Shown piece after piece: positions 54,365 to 63,459 of a stretch of DNA of 64,000 nt; the stretch's first letter is position 1; every line of letters starts with the position of its first letter. This DNA comes from Microbacterium oryzae. Lineage in GTDB: Bacteria; Actinomycetota; Actinomycetes; Actinomycetales; Microbacteriaceae. Location of the stretch: assembly GCF_009735645.1 (NCBI RefSeq), contig NZ_CP032550.1:434001-498000 (forward strand), in the 5' to 3' direction. Position numbers and translations under genes: made by a program. Under the pieces are notes generated by a model. It made no database searches. It had not been told where the DNA came from and saw only the letters and a program-made list of their open reading frames with translations.

Positions 54365-56503
54365 CTACGCGGACACCCCGCGGATCACCGGATCGTGGAA
54401 GGTGCCGCCGAACACGCGCTCCGACGCCCCCACCCGGTCGAGGTAGACCGATGCGCCGCCGTCGATGAACGGCCATCCGGCCCCCAGGATGAGGGCGAGG
54501 TCGATGTCCTGCACCTCGGGGACGACCTGCTCGTCGAGCATGATGCGGATCTCGCGCGCCAGCTCGTCCTCCACCCGTCGCAGGATCTCCGCCTCCGACA
54601 CGGGCGTGCGGCCGACGCGCAGGACCTTCTGCGCCTCCTTCGTCCAGCCCGTCACACGGCCGGTCTTGTCCTTCTCCACCGCCTGCGGCAGATCCGCGAG
54701 CGCGTGCAGGTTGGCCGAGGCGTGGAAGCGCTCGGGGAAATGCGTCGCCATCGTGTCCTGCACGTGCGCGGCGACCTTCCAGCCGACGAGATCGATGAGC
54801 TGGAACGGCGTCATCGGCAGCCCCAGCGGGCCGAACGCACGCTCCACGGTCTGGAGAGGCGTGCCCTCGTCGATCGCGCGCGCGGCCTCGCCCATGACCT
54901 TCGCCAGCAGACGGTTCACGATGAAGCCCGGGGCATCGGCGGAGCCGATGGCGTTCTTCCGGAGGTCCTTCGCCACGGCGAAGGCGGTGGCGAGCGCCTC
55001 CTCGCTCGACCGCGGCGTGCGCACGACCTCCACGAGCGGCATCGCCGAGACCGGGTTGAAGAAGTGGAAGCCGATGAGCCGCTCGGGGTTCTCGAGCACC
55101 GACCCGATCTCCTCGACCGACAGCGACGACGTGTTCGTGGCGAGGATGGCCTCGGGAGCGACGATCCGCTCGATCTCGGCGAACACCTGCTGCTTCACGC
55201 CCGTCTCCTCGAACACCGCCTCGATGACGAAGTCGCAGTCGGCGTAGGCGCTCTTGTCGACCGTGCCCTGCACGAGCGCGCGGAGCCGGTTGGCGGTGTC
55301 GCCGTCGAGGCGGCCCTTCCGCTCGAGCTCGCCGATCTCGCCGCGGATGTGCTGCAGCCCCTTGTCGACGCGCGCCTGGTCGACGTCGGTGATGAGCACC
55401 GGCACCTGCAGGCGCCGCGCGAAGAGCAGCGCGAACTGGCTGGCCATGAGGCCGGCGCCGATCACGCCCACCTTCGAGACCTTGCGGGCGAGCGAGCGGT
55501 CGGGTGCGCCCACCGGCCGCTTCGCGCGCTTCTGCACGAGGTCGAACGCGTACATCGACGCGGCGAACTGGTCGCCCGAGATGAGGTCGGCCAGCGCCTC
55601 GTCCTCGCGGGCGAAGCCCTCCTCGCGGGTGCCCGACTTCGCCCTGTCGAGCAGGTCGAGGGCGCGGTACGGCGACAGCGGCACCGTGCCGATGCGGCTC
55701 TCCAGCATGCCGCGCGCCATCTTGATCGCCACGGGCCACTTCGTCAGGCGCTCGAGGCGCCCCGGTGCGTTCTTCCGCTCCACCTTCGTCGTGCCCGACA
55801 GCACGCCGTCGGCCCACCGGAGCGAGTCCTCGAGGTAGTTCGCGGGGGAGAAGATGGCATCGAAGATCCCGAGCTCGAACGCCTGCTGCGGCTTCAGGGT
55901 GCGGTTCTGCTTGAGCGGGTTCGAGATGACGACCTCGAGCGCGTTCTCGATCCCGATGAGGTTCGGCAGCAGGTACGCCCCGCCCCAGCCGGGGACGAGC
56001 CCGAGGAACACCTCGGGCAGCGCGATCGCGGCGGCCGACGCGTCGACCGTGCGGTACGTCGAGTTCAGCGCGATCTCCGTGCCGCCGCCGAGGGCGATCC
56101 CGTTGACGAAGGCGAACGACGGCACGCCGAGGTCGGAGAGCTTGCCCAGCACGTGGTGCCCCTGCTGCGCGACGAGGAGCGCGTCGTCGCGTTTGCGGAG
56201 CGCGTTCATCTGCGACAGGTCGGCGCCGGCGGCGAAGACGTAGGGCTTGCCGGTGATCGCGACCGCGTCGATCTCGCCGGCCGCCGCGCGCCCGCGCAGC
56301 GTCTCCAGGACGTCGTCGAGCTCGAGGAGGGTCCGCGGACCGATCGTGTTGGGACGTCGGTGGTCGCGCCCGTTGTGCAGCGTGATGAGCGCGAGGGTGC
56401 GCCCGCTGGCGAGAGGGATGTCGCTCACCAGCGAGTGCGTGACGACCTCCTCGGTCGCGAGCTGCTCGAGGCGGGAGAAGTCGAGGGAGCTGTAGTCGGT
56501 CAT
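54365..56503 (-). CDS. fadB: Fatty acid oxidation protein: enoyl-CoA hydratase plus 3-hydroxyacyl-CoA dehydrogenase
   Basis: The 712-aa multifunctional beta-oxidation subunit has an N-terminal crotonase domain (GIALGGGTEIALN and LPEVFLGLVPGWGGAYLLP) and a C-terminal dehydrogenase with NAD motif VIGAGLMASQFALLFARR near residue 345. Dehydrogenase motifs NTSSLSVEEI and GFHFFNPVSAMPLVEVV follow. It should hydrate enoyl-CoA and oxidise the product, passing 3-ketoacyl-CoA to the thiolase upstream in the operon. ATG 56503 is used; an in-frame GTG at 56512 overlaps the thiolase stop and is an alternative. Confidence 0.92.
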   Translation of the reverse strand: MTDYSSLDFSRLEQLATEEVVTHSLVSDIPLASGRTLALITLHNGRDHRRPNTIGPRTLLELDDVLETLRGRAAAGEIDAVAITGKPYVFAAGADLSQMNALRKRDDALLVAQQGHHVLGKLSDLGVPSFAFVNGIALGGGTEIALNSTYRTVDASAAAIALPEVFLGLVPGWGGAYLLPNLIGIENALEVVISNPLKQNRTLKPQQAFELGIFDAIFSPANYLEDSLRWADGVLSGTTKVERKNAPGRLERLTKWPVAIKMARGMLESRIGTVPLSPYRALDLLDRAKSGTREEGFAREDEALADLISGDQFAASMYAFDLVQKRAKRPVGAPDRSLARKVSKVGVIGAGLMASQFALLFARRLQVPVLITDVDQARVDKGLQHIRGEIGELERKGRLDGDTANRLRALVQGTVDKSAYADCDFVIEAVFEETGVKQQVFAEIERIVAPEAILATNTSSLSVEEIGSVLENPERLIGFHFFNPVSAMPLVEVVRTPRSSEEALATAFAVAKDLRKNAIGSADAPGFIVNRLLAKVMGEAARAIDEGTPLQTVERAFGPLGLPMTPFQLIDLVGWKVAAHVQDTMATHFPERFHASANLHALADLPQAVEKDKTGRVTGWTKEAQKVLRVGRTPVSEAEILRRVEDELAREIRIMLDEQVVPEVQDIDLALILGAGWPFIDGGASVYLDRVGASERVFGGTFHDPVIRGVSA

Positions 56504-56508
56504 CGTGC

Positions 56509-57717
56509 TCACTTCCGCTTCTTCTTGCCGGTGTAGTGCGGGTTCTCCCACACGACGCTGCCGCCCTGGCCCAGGCCCACGCACATCGCAGTGAGGCCGT
56601 AGCGCACCTCCGGGTGCTCGGCGAACTGCGCGGCGAGCTGGATCATGAGGCGCACGCCCGATGCGGCCAGCGGATGGCCGACCGCGATCGCGCCACCCCA
56701 CGGGTTCACGCGGGGGTCGTCGTCGGCGATGCCGAAGTGGTCGAGGAACGACAGCACCTGGATGGCGAACGCCTCGTTGAGCTCGAACAGCCCGATGTCG
56801 CCGATCGAGAGCCCGGCCTTCGCGAGCGCCTTCTCGGTGGACGGGATGGGGCCGATCCCCATGATCTCCGGCTGCACTCCCGCGAACGCGAACGAGACCA
56901 TCCGCATCTTGGGCGCGAGGCCGAGCTCCTTGACCGCGGCGGAGCTCGCGAGGAGGCTCACGGTGGCGCCGTCGGTGAGCGGCGACGACGTGCCGGCCGT
57001 GACCCGACCGTGCGGGCGGAACGGCGTCTTGAGGTTCGCAAGCGCCGCCATCGTCGTCTCCGGGCGTCGGCCCTCGTCGTCGGCGGCGAGGCGCCAGGCC
57101 CCGTCTGCCCCGGCCACGGCCACGGGCACGAGGTCGGGCTGGATGCGGCCGGCGTCGTATGCGGCCTGCACCTTCTGCTGGCTGGCGACCGCGAAGCGGT
57201 CTGCCCGCTCCTTCGTGAGGTGCGGGAACCGGTCGTGGATGCGCTCCGCGGTGACGCCCATGTCGAGCGCTCCCGGGTCCACCATCCGCTCGGCGACGAA
57301 GCGCGGGTTGGGGTCGGCGTTCCTGCCGATCGGGTGATGGCCCATGTGCTCGACGCCGCCCGCGATGGCGAGGTCGTACATGCCGACGCCGATCGAGGCG
57401 CCCATGGTCGTGACGGCCGTCATCGCGCCCGCGCACATCCGGTCGATGGCGAGGCCGGGGACCGTCTGCGGGAGGCCGGCGAGGATGGCCGCGCTGCGAC
57501 CCAGGGTGAGCCCCTGGTCTCCCGTCTGCGATGTCGCGGCGATCGCGACGTCGTCGATCCGCTCGGGCGGGACGGCGCCGTTGCGCTCCATCAGCCCGAT
57601 CATCGCCTTGACGACGAGGTCGTCCGCCCGCGTCCCGGCGTACATGCCCTTCTCACCCGCGCGCCCGAAAGGGGTCCGCACGCCATCCACGAAGTGGACA
57701 TCCGAAAGCTCGGCCAC
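56509..57717 (-). CDS. fadA: Acetyl-CoA acyltransferase (thiolase)
   Basis: The 402-aa thiolase cleaves 3-ketoacyl-CoA, completing the beta-oxidation cycle with the downstream FadB-like protein. The acyl-binding cysteine is C95 in DRMCAGAM. The ELNEAFA, GHPLAASG and second-cysteine AMCVGLGQGG motifs are intact. The start is GTG 57717 with GGGAGGCAGA upstream. No TetR/FadR-type regulator lies next to the operon. Confidence 0.94.
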   Translation of the reverse strand: MAELSDVHFVDGVRTPFGRAGEKGMYAGTRADDLVVKAMIGLMERNGAVPPERIDDVAIAATSQTGDQGLTLGRSAAILAGLPQTVPGLAIDRMCAGAMTAVTTMGASIGVGMYDLAIAGGVEHMGHHPIGRNADPNPRFVAERMVDPGALDMGVTAERIHDRFPHLTKERADRFAVASQQKVQAAYDAGRIQPDLVPVAVAGADGAWRLAADDEGRRPETTMAALANLKTPFRPHGRVTAGTSSPLTDGATVSLLASSAAVKELGLAPKMRMVSFAFAGVQPEIMGIGPIPSTEKALAKAGLSIGDIGLFELNEAFAIQVLSFLDHFGIADDDPRVNPWGGAIAVGHPLAASGVRLMIQLAAQFAEHPEVRYGLTAMCVGLGQGGSVVWENPHYTGKKKRK

Positions 57718-57790
57718 TCTGCCTCCCTGTGTCAGTTGGCTTCAGCCTAGGCGGGGCCTCCGACGTGGGATCGCATCGATTGGGATGAAC

Positions 57791-58987
57791 CTACGAAGCG
57801 GCGGCGGCGTCCTCTCCGGGTGTTTGCGCGGGGCGCACAAAGGCGTCGGCGATGACCTCGGCGGTCGCCTCGATCTGCCACTCCCGCGCGCCCTGCTCGC
57901 GCAGCGCCGCCGCGATGCTCTCGGCGGTGATCGGCGCGGGCGGCTCCCAGGCGACCCGGCGCAGCGTCTCCGGGGTGAGGAGGTTCTCTGTGGGCATGTC
58001 CAGCTCCGCGGCCTTCGCCTCCACCTCGGGCCGGGCCCGCTTGAGGCGCGCGTCGGCGTCGGGGTGCCGTTCGGCCCAGGCGCGGTGCGGGGGCAGGGAG
58101 TCGCTCGGCACGCGCTCGGCCGGCAGATCCTCGGTCTCCCGGCCGGCGACGATGGCATCCCACCACCGGTCGAGCTGCGTGCGGCTCGCGCGCCCGGTGA
58201 ACTCCTTCAACCCGGCGAGCGCCTGCTTCGTGCGGGGCATGGCGAGCACCGCCGCCAGCAGCGCGCGGTCGGGCACGAGGCGGCCGGGGGAGACGTCCTG
58301 CTGCTGGGCCAGCTCCTCCCGAGAGCGCCACAGCTCGCGGGCGACCGCGAGACCACGGCGTCCGCGCACCTTGTGGAGACCGCTCAGACGCCGCCACGGG
58401 TCGGCCCGCGGGGCCTTCGGCTGCCGGTCGAGGGTCGCCTGGAACTCCTGGCGCGCGAACTCCGTCTTGCCGGCGGCCTCGAGCTCGGCGGCGAGCCGGT
58501 CGCGGACGTCGATGAGGTGCAGCACGTCGAGCGCCGCGTACTCGACCCACTCACGGGGGAGGGGGCGGGTCGACCAGTCCGCGGCGGAGTGCGCCTTGGC
58601 CAGGGAGATGCCGAGCGCGGCCTCGACGACGGCTCCCAGGCCCACGCGCTCCCAGCCCAGCAGGCGCGCGGCGAGCTCGGTGTCGAAGATGCGGCGCGGA
58701 TCGAGACCGAGCTCGCGCAGCGACGGCAGGTCCTGGCTCGCGGCGTGGAAGACCCACTCCTCGTCGCCGAGGAGGCGCTGGATGGCGGTGACGTCGGGAA
58801 CGGCGATCGGGTCGACGAGGACGACCCCGCCGTCGCGCCGGTACAGCTGGATGAGGTACGCCCGCTGCGAGTAGCGGAAGCCGGATGCGCGCTCCACGTC
58901 GACCGCGACGGGGCCGGTGCCGGCGGCGAGACGCTCGACGGCGGCCTCGAACGCGTCGGCGCTGTCGATCACGGGGTAGTCAGTCAC
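57791..58987 (-). CDS. rnd: RNase D-like 3'-5' exonuclease with HRDC domain
   Basis: The 398-aa protein has an N-terminal DEDD exonuclease domain (VAVDVERASGFRY, FHAASQDLPSL and EYAALDVLHL supply the acidic residues), then an HRDC domain near residues 205-285 (PDRALLAAVLAMPRTKQAL) and an extra C-terminal domain typical of actinobacterial versions. It is expected to trim the 3' ends of structured RNAs. GTG 58987 overlaps the DUF3000 stop by 8 bp, so the two genes form an operon. Confidence 0.9.
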   Translation of the reverse strand: MTDYPVIDSADAFEAAVERLAAGTGPVAVDVERASGFRYSQRAYLIQLYRRDGGVVLVDPIAVPDVTAIQRLLGDEEWVFHAASQDLPSLRELGLDPRRIFDTELAARLLGWERVGLGAVVEAALGISLAKAHSAADWSTRPLPREWVEYAALDVLHLIDVRDRLAAELEAAGKTEFARQEFQATLDRQPKAPRADPWRRLSGLHKVRGRRGLAVARELWRSREELAQQQDVSPGRLVPDRALLAAVLAMPRTKQALAGLKEFTGRASRTQLDRWWDAIVAGRETEDLPAERVPSDSLPPHRAWAERHPDADARLKRARPEVEAKAAELDMPTENLLTPETLRRVAWEPPAPITAESIAAALREQGAREWQIEATAEVIADAFVRPAQTPGEDAAAAS

Positions 58988-59558
58988 GGAACCTCCGGGC
59001 GCCGAACACGGCGATGTCCTCTGAGCCGGGCGGCAGCCCCGCCAGCATGCACACGAGCTCGGCCCATGCCTCCACGTGCGCGCGGAAGGAGCCGATCGGC
59101 GACCAGGAGGCGCGCAGCTCGATCTGCGCGCCGTCGCCCTCGTCCGCCAGCGACCCGAAGCCCTTCGAGAGGATCTTCGTGGCCGAGCCGGACGGCGAGT
59201 GATAGGGAGCACCCCGCGACTGCAGGGCATCGACGAGCCACGACCAGGTGACATCCGCCAGCAGCGGGTCGGTGCCGATCTCGGACTCGAGAGGCGCCTG
59301 AGCGAAGCTGACGATGCGCCAGGGCCCGCCCCAGGAGTCCTGCCCCTCGGGATCGTGCAGGAGGACGAGGCGCCCGGTCCCGTAGGGGGAGTCGCCGTGG
59401 TCGTCCGGGCGGATGTCGGCGGCCAGGGCGAGACTGAAGGGCGCCAGCCCCTGTGGCGCGGGTATGTCGCGCACGGACAGGTCCGAGCGGAACGTCGCCG
59501 ACCGCACCGCCGCCTCGGCCTCGGCGAAGGCGCCGGAGCCCGCCCCATCTCGCGTCAC
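58980..59558 (-). CDS. DUF3000 protein
   Basis: The 192-aa protein matches DUF3000: GRLVLLHDPEGQDSWGGPWRIV, then LLADVTWSWLVDAL and IELRASWSP segments. The family is actinobacterial, usually upstream of the RNase D gene, and of unknown function. GTG 59558 is set by a minus-strand -10 hexamer 6 nt upstream. Confidence 0.9.
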   Translation of the reverse strand: MTRDGAGSGAFAEAEAAVRSATFRSDLSVRDIPAPQGLAPFSLALAADIRPDDHGDSPYGTGRLVLLHDPEGQDSWGGPWRIVSFAQAPLESEIGTDPLLADVTWSWLVDALQSRGAPYHSPSGSATKILSKGFGSLADEGDGAQIELRASWSPIGSFRAHVEAWAELVCMLAGLPPGSEDIAVFGARRFRD

Positions 59559-59564
59559 GTCGAC

Positions 59565-59574
59565 AGATTAGAGT
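59565..59574. promoter_or_regulatory. Overlapping divergent -10 elements (TAATCT minus, TAGAGT plus)
   Basis: Minus-strand TAATCT (59570-59565) precedes the DUF3000 GTG by 6 nt. Plus-strand TAGAGT (59569-59574) precedes ATG 59584 by 9 nt. The hexamers share two base pairs. Confidence 0.5.
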
Positions 59575-59583
59575 GAGGGGGCC

Positions 59584-60780
59584 ATGAAGACCCCCAGGCG
59601 CGCCGCATCCCCGGTCCTCGCAGCAGCGAGAGCGACGTTCACCCTCGCCGGAGCGCTCGGCGCGGCCGTCGCCGGCGCGGTGGGGTACCTCTCGCTGCGG
59701 GTCGCGCGCACCGCGGTCACCCCCGCGGTGCGGGTGGCCGACGTCGCGGTGCACGGGTTCGACACCGCGGCGCAGACCATCACCCTCGCGCGCACGCCCG
59801 ATACCGTGCTGCCCGGTCGGTACGGCCTGTTCACCGGCGGCACCGAGCGGTACCTGAAGCTCGGCGCGGTGCTCGCCGAGGACGGCCTCAGCGTGCGGAG
59901 GAAGCTCCTCACCGAGGTCGACGCCGGCACCGAGATCGCCCCGTTCGCCGCGTTCAGCGGCTGGTACTGGCTGAGCCCGGAGGAGCTGCACGTGCCGTTC
60001 ACCACGGTCTCGGTCGGCACGCCCGTCGGCGCGTGCCCGGCGTGGCTGTTCCCCGCAGCCGGCGCGGCGGCGGACACGTGGGTGATCGCCGTGCACGGCC
60101 GCGGCACCACCCGCGCCGAGGTGCTGCGCGCGGTGCCGGTCCTCCACGAGGAGGGCCTTCCCGTCCTGTGCGTGTCGTACCGGAACGACGGCGAGGCGCC
60201 GCGCAGCCGGTCGGGGCACTACGGGCTGGGGGCCACGGAGTGGCGCGACGTCGACGCCGCCGTGGCGTGGGCGCTCCGCAACGGCGCTCGCCGCGTCCTC
60301 CTCATGGGATGGTCGATGGGCGGCGCGATCGTGCTCCAGGTCGCCCTGAACTCCTCCCACGCCGAGCACATCGCGGGCGTCGTCCTCGAGTCGCCCGTGG
60401 TCGACTGGCGCCTCGTGCTGGGCTTCCAGGCGCAGCGGATGCGGGTGCCCTCGCCGGTCACGCGGCTGGCGATGGGCGCCCTCGGGCGGAGCTGGACGTC
60501 GCGCGTGATCCGACGGGGGGATCCGATCTCGCTCGACGACCTCGACATCGTCTCCCGCGCGGGGGAGCTCGACCACCCCATCCTGCTGCTGCACAGCGAC
60601 GACGACGGCTTCGTGCCGGCCGACGCGTCGCACCGGCTCGCCGCCGAGCGCCCGGACCTCGTCACGCTGGAGAGCTTCCGCACCGCGCGTCACACCAAGC
60701 TCTGGAACTATGACGAGCGACGGTGGAACGAGGCCATCCGGGAGTGGCTGCGCGAGCGCTCGCTCACCTCGGGCGCCTGA
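59584..60780 (+). CDS. Alpha/beta-hydrolase, membrane-anchored
   Basis: The 398-aa protein has an N-terminal hydrophobic segment (residues about 15-40) that could anchor or export it. An alpha/beta-hydrolase domain follows, with an HGRGTTR oxyanion-loop segment, the nucleophile elbow GWSMGG, a late acid in LLLHSDDDGFVP and catalytic His in RHTKLW. This resembles the peptidase S9/dienelactone-type hydrolases, but no substrate can be assigned. Confidence 0.85.
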   Translation: MKTPRRAASPVLAAARATFTLAGALGAAVAGAVGYLSLRVARTAVTPAVRVADVAVHGFDTAAQTITLARTPDTVLPGRYGLFTGGTERYLKLGAVLAEDGLSVRRKLLTEVDAGTEIAPFAAFSGWYWLSPEELHVPFTTVSVGTPVGACPAWLFPAAGAAADTWVIAVHGRGTTRAEVLRAVPVLHEEGLPVLCVSYRNDGEAPRSRSGHYGLGATEWRDVDAAVAWALRNGARRVLLMGWSMGGAIVLQVALNSSHAEHIAGVVLESPVVDWRLVLGFQAQRMRVPSPVTRLAMGALGRSWTSRVIRRGDPISLDDLDIVSRAGELDHPILLLHSDDDGFVPADASHRLAAERPDLVTLESFRTARHTKLWNYDERRWNEAIREWLRERSLTSGA

Positions 60781-60787
60781 GCCCGGC

Positions 60788-61228
60788 TCACTCCCCGATG
60801 CGCGCCCGGATCTGCCGCTTCGCGCGCAGCAGCATGCCCGTCATCCCCGAGATCCGCAGCGGCGACACGATCCGCGTGAGACCGAGCGTCTGCGGGTAGT
60901 CGTCGGGCACGGCCAGCGCGTCCTCGACCGACAGGCCGGTGAGGCCCTGCGCGAGGATGCTGGCGAATCCGCGCGTCGTGGGCGCCTCCGCCGGCGCCGA
61001 CGCGTGCATCGCCACGCGCTGGTCGTCGTCCACCTCCAGCACGATGAACACGGGGAACTGGCACTCGGCGACGCGCTCGGAGAGCTCCGGGCGGTCCGCG
61101 TAGCGCTGCGGGAACACCGGCAGCTCGTTGGAGAACTCCAGGAGGAGCTGCAGGCGCTCGGGCTCGTCCAGCTCGAGGAACTCGTCGCGGATCTCCGCGA
61201 GGGCGGCCGGCAGGGCGCTCTCGCTCAT
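60788..61228 (-). CDS. sufE: SufE-family cysteine desulfuration protein
   Basis: The 146-aa protein is a SufE homologue, which accepts sulfur on a conserved cysteine, here in AECQFPVFI, and passes it to Fe-S or other sulfur pathways. The APTTRGFASILAQGL segment and C-terminal GLTRIVSPLRISGMTGML are family features. ATG 61228 is chosen as the start of homology. It lies 1 bp after the sulfurtransferase gene, so the rhodanese may be its sulfur source. Confidence 0.9.
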   Translation of the reverse strand: MSESALPAALAEIRDEFLELDEPERLQLLLEFSNELPVFPQRYADRPELSERVAECQFPVFIVLEVDDDQRVAMHASAPAEAPTTRGFASILAQGLTGLSVEDALAVPDDYPQTLGLTRIVSPLRISGMTGMLLRAKRQIRARIGE

Positions 61229-61229
61229 G

Positions 61230-62138
61230 TCACGCCGCCTTCGCGGGAACGGCACCGGGCTCGGAGCCGGTGACGATCGGGACGCGCACCGCGCTGCCCC
61301 ACTCCGTCCAGGAGCCGTCGTAGTTGCGCACGCGGGGGAAGCCCAGGAGGTGCTTCAGGACGAACCACGTGTGGCTCGAGCGCTCCCCGATGCGGCAGTA
61401 GGCGACGATGTCGTCGTCATCTCCGAGGCCGAGCTCGTCGCGGTAGATCGCCTCGAGCTCGGCGCGGGTGCGGAAGGTGCCGTCTTCGGCCGCCGCGCGC
61501 CCCCACGGCACGCTCAGGGCGGAGGGGATGTGGCCCGCCCGCAGCGCGCCCTCGTCCGGGTACGCCGGCGCCGTGGTGCGCTCACCCGAGTACTCCTCGG
61601 GGGAGCGCACGTCGATGAGGGGGTTGCCGAGGTGGGCGAGGACGTCGTCCTTGAACGCGCGCAGCTCGGCGTCGTCGCGCTCGACGACCGGGTAGTCGGT
61701 GCGCTCGCGCTGCGGCCGCTCGGCGGTGAGCTCGCGGCCCTCGCTCACCCACTTGTCGCGGCCGCCGTCGAGCAGGCGCACGTCGTGGTGGCCGAAGAGG
61801 GAGAACACCCACAGCGCGTAGGCGGCCCACCAGTTGCTGCGGTCGCCGTAGATCACGACGGTGTCGTCGCGCGAGATGCCCTTGCGGCCGAGGAGCTCGG
61901 CGAAGCCGGCGCCGTCGAGGTAGTCGCGCATGACGGGGTCGTTGAGCTCGGTGTGCCAGTCGACCTTCACGGCGCCAGGGATGTGCCCCACCTCGTAGAG
62001 GAGGACGTCCTCATCGCACTCCATGACGACCAGGCCCGCGTCGCCGCGGTGCTCCTCGAGCCACTGGGTCGAGACGAGCCGCCAGGGCTCGGCGTACGCG
62101 GCGAACTTCTCCTGCGACTCGTCGGGTGCGACGGGCAT
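61230..62138 (-). CDS. sseA: Thiosulfate sulfurtransferase (tandem rhodanese)
   Basis: The 302-aa protein contains two rhodanese domains. The N-terminal one ([20 protein letters not shown]) lacks a cysteine and is inactive. The C-terminal one has the catalytic cysteine in [13 protein letters not shown]. The enzyme moves sulfane sulfur from thiosulfate or a mercapto acid to an acceptor. Tight coupling with sufE is a recurrent actinobacterial arrangement. ATG 62138 has GAGGAGC upstream. Confidence 0.9.
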   Translation of the reverse strand: MPVAPDESQEKFAAYAEPWRLVSTQWLEEHRGDAGLVVMECDEDVLLYEVGHIPGAVKVDWHTELNDPVMRDYLDGAGFAELLGRKGISRDDTVVIYGDRSNWWAAYALWVFSLFGHHDVRLLDGGRDKWVSEGRELTAERPQRERTDYPVVERDDAELRAFKDDVLAHLGNPLIDVRSPEEYSGERTTAPAYPDEGALRAGHIPSALSVPWGRAAAEDGTFRTRAELEAIYRDELGLGDDDDIVAYCRIGERSSHTWFVLKHLLGFPRVRNYDGSWTEWGSAVRVPIVTGSEPGAVPAKAA

Positions 62139-62248
62139 GGCTGCTCCTCGTTATCGTTGATGCGATCCGTCTTCGAGCCTAAGGCTCGAGAGCACGGGGC
62201 GGCTCGGCTCCTCCGTCGAGACGCGACTCTCTCCAGATCCGAGGACCC

Positions 62249-63271
62249 ATGACCTCCACCGCGACCGAGATCGTCCACCTCGCCGAACGCCATCCGCAGC
62301 TTTCCGGCGAGGAGATGCTCGAGAGCCTTGTGCCGCCGCGGCAGTTCGACACCGCGACCTTCGACTCGTACCGGGTCGATGCGTCGTATCCCTCGCAGGA
62401 GGAGGCGAAGCAGGAGCTCGAGGTCTTCGCGTCGGGCGGGCAGCCGGAGCGTCGCGGCGGATTCTTCTCGCGCAAGCCCAAGGCGCCGGAGATCAAGCCG
62501 GGCGTCTACCTCGACGGCGGGTTCGGGGTGGGCAAGACCCACCTGCTCGCCGCGATCTACCACGCGGTGCCCGCACGGCGGAAGTTCTTCGGCTCGTTCA
62601 TCGAGTACACGGCGCTCGTGGGCGCGCTCGGGTACAAGAACACGGTCGACCTGCTGCGCGGGTCGGCGCTGCTGTGCATCGACGAGTTCGAGCTCGACGA
62701 CCCGGGCGACACCATGGTGATGACCCGCCTGCTGGGCGAGCTCGTCGGGTCGGGCACGCGCCTGGCCGCCACGAGCAACACGCCCCCGAACGCGCTCGGC
62801 GAGGGCCGGTTCGCCGCGCAGGACTTCCTGCGCGAGATCCACGCCATGGCCGACAGCTTCCGCACGCTGCGGATCGATGGCGTCGACTTCCGCCAGCGGT
62901 CCCTCGACGGGCACGCGGCCGTCCTCGAGGAGCGCGCCTACGACGACGCGCTCGCCGCGGCCGGGGGCACCGCCTCCGACGACGACTTCGACGCGCTCAT
63001 CGCGCAGCTGGCGCGCGTGCATCCGTCGCGCTACATCCGCCTTATCGACGGGCTGAGCGCCGTGGGCCTCCGCGGCGTGCGGCAGCTGACCGACCAGTCC
63101 GAGGCGCTGCGCTTCGTCGCCTTCGTCGACCGCGTGTACGACGCGCAGCTCCCGATCCGCGCGACCGGCACGCCGCTCGACGACGTCTTCGGCGCCGAGA
63201 TGCTCGCGGGCGGCTACCGCAAGAAGTACCTGCGCGCGGTCTCGCGTCTGGTCGCCTCCACAAACTCCTGA
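62249..63271 (+). CDS. zapE: AFG1/ZapE-family cell division ATPase
   Basis: The 340-aa AAA+-like ATPase has Walker A FGVGKTHLLAAIYH near residue 93 and Walker B ALLCIDEFELDDPGD near 143, with the sensor segment LAATSNTPPNALGEG. E. coli ZapE associates with the Z-ring and affects FtsZ stability; a similar role is inferred. GAGGA precedes ATG 62249. It is divergent from the sulfurtransferase. Confidence 0.9.
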   Translation: MTSTATEIVHLAERHPQLSGEEMLESLVPPRQFDTATFDSYRVDASYPSQEEAKQELEVFASGGQPERRGGFFSRKPKAPEIKPGVYLDGGFGVGKTHLLAAIYHAVPARRKFFGSFIEYTALVGALGYKNTVDLLRGSALLCIDEFELDDPGDTMVMTRLLGELVGSGTRLAATSNTPPNALGEGRFAAQDFLREIHAMADSFRTLRIDGVDFRQRSLDGHAAVLEERAYDDALAAAGGTASDDDFDALIAQLARVHPSRYIRLIDGLSAVGLRGVRQLTDQSEALRFVAFVDRVYDAQLPIRATGTPLDDVFGAEMLAGGYRKKYLRAVSRLVASTNS

Positions 63272-63290
63272 CCTGCGCCATCCGCTCGTG

Positions 63291-63324
63291 CCCTCCCCGC
63301 GAAACATCGTGTTCACGGGGAGGG
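63291..63324 (+). terminator. Probable terminator after zapE
   Basis: CCCTCCCCG (63291-63299) pairs with CGGGGAGGG (63316-63324). The 16-nt loop has its own short complementarity. Confidence 0.6.
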
Positions 63325-63331
63325 GCGACCT

Positions 63332-63370
63332 GTAACACGGCGGAAACGCCAGACGCAGGTTGGCGGTAAC
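63332..63370 (+). promoter_or_regulatory. GlnR-type binding box upstream of amtB
   Basis: GTAAC (63332-63336), 6 nt, GAAAC (63343-63347) is an exact match to the GlnR consensus GTnAC-n6-GAAAC. A second GTAAC follows at 63366-63370 with a poor partner. It lies about 90-128 bp before the amtB ATG, as expected for nitrogen-starvation activation. Confidence 0.7.
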
Positions 63371-63459
63371 GCGACCGCTCGACACTGGGGTCACCCGGTC
63401 GAGCCGCTCAGGCCATCCGCCATCTCGCCCGGGTCCTGCTCACGGATCTGGAGATGCAC

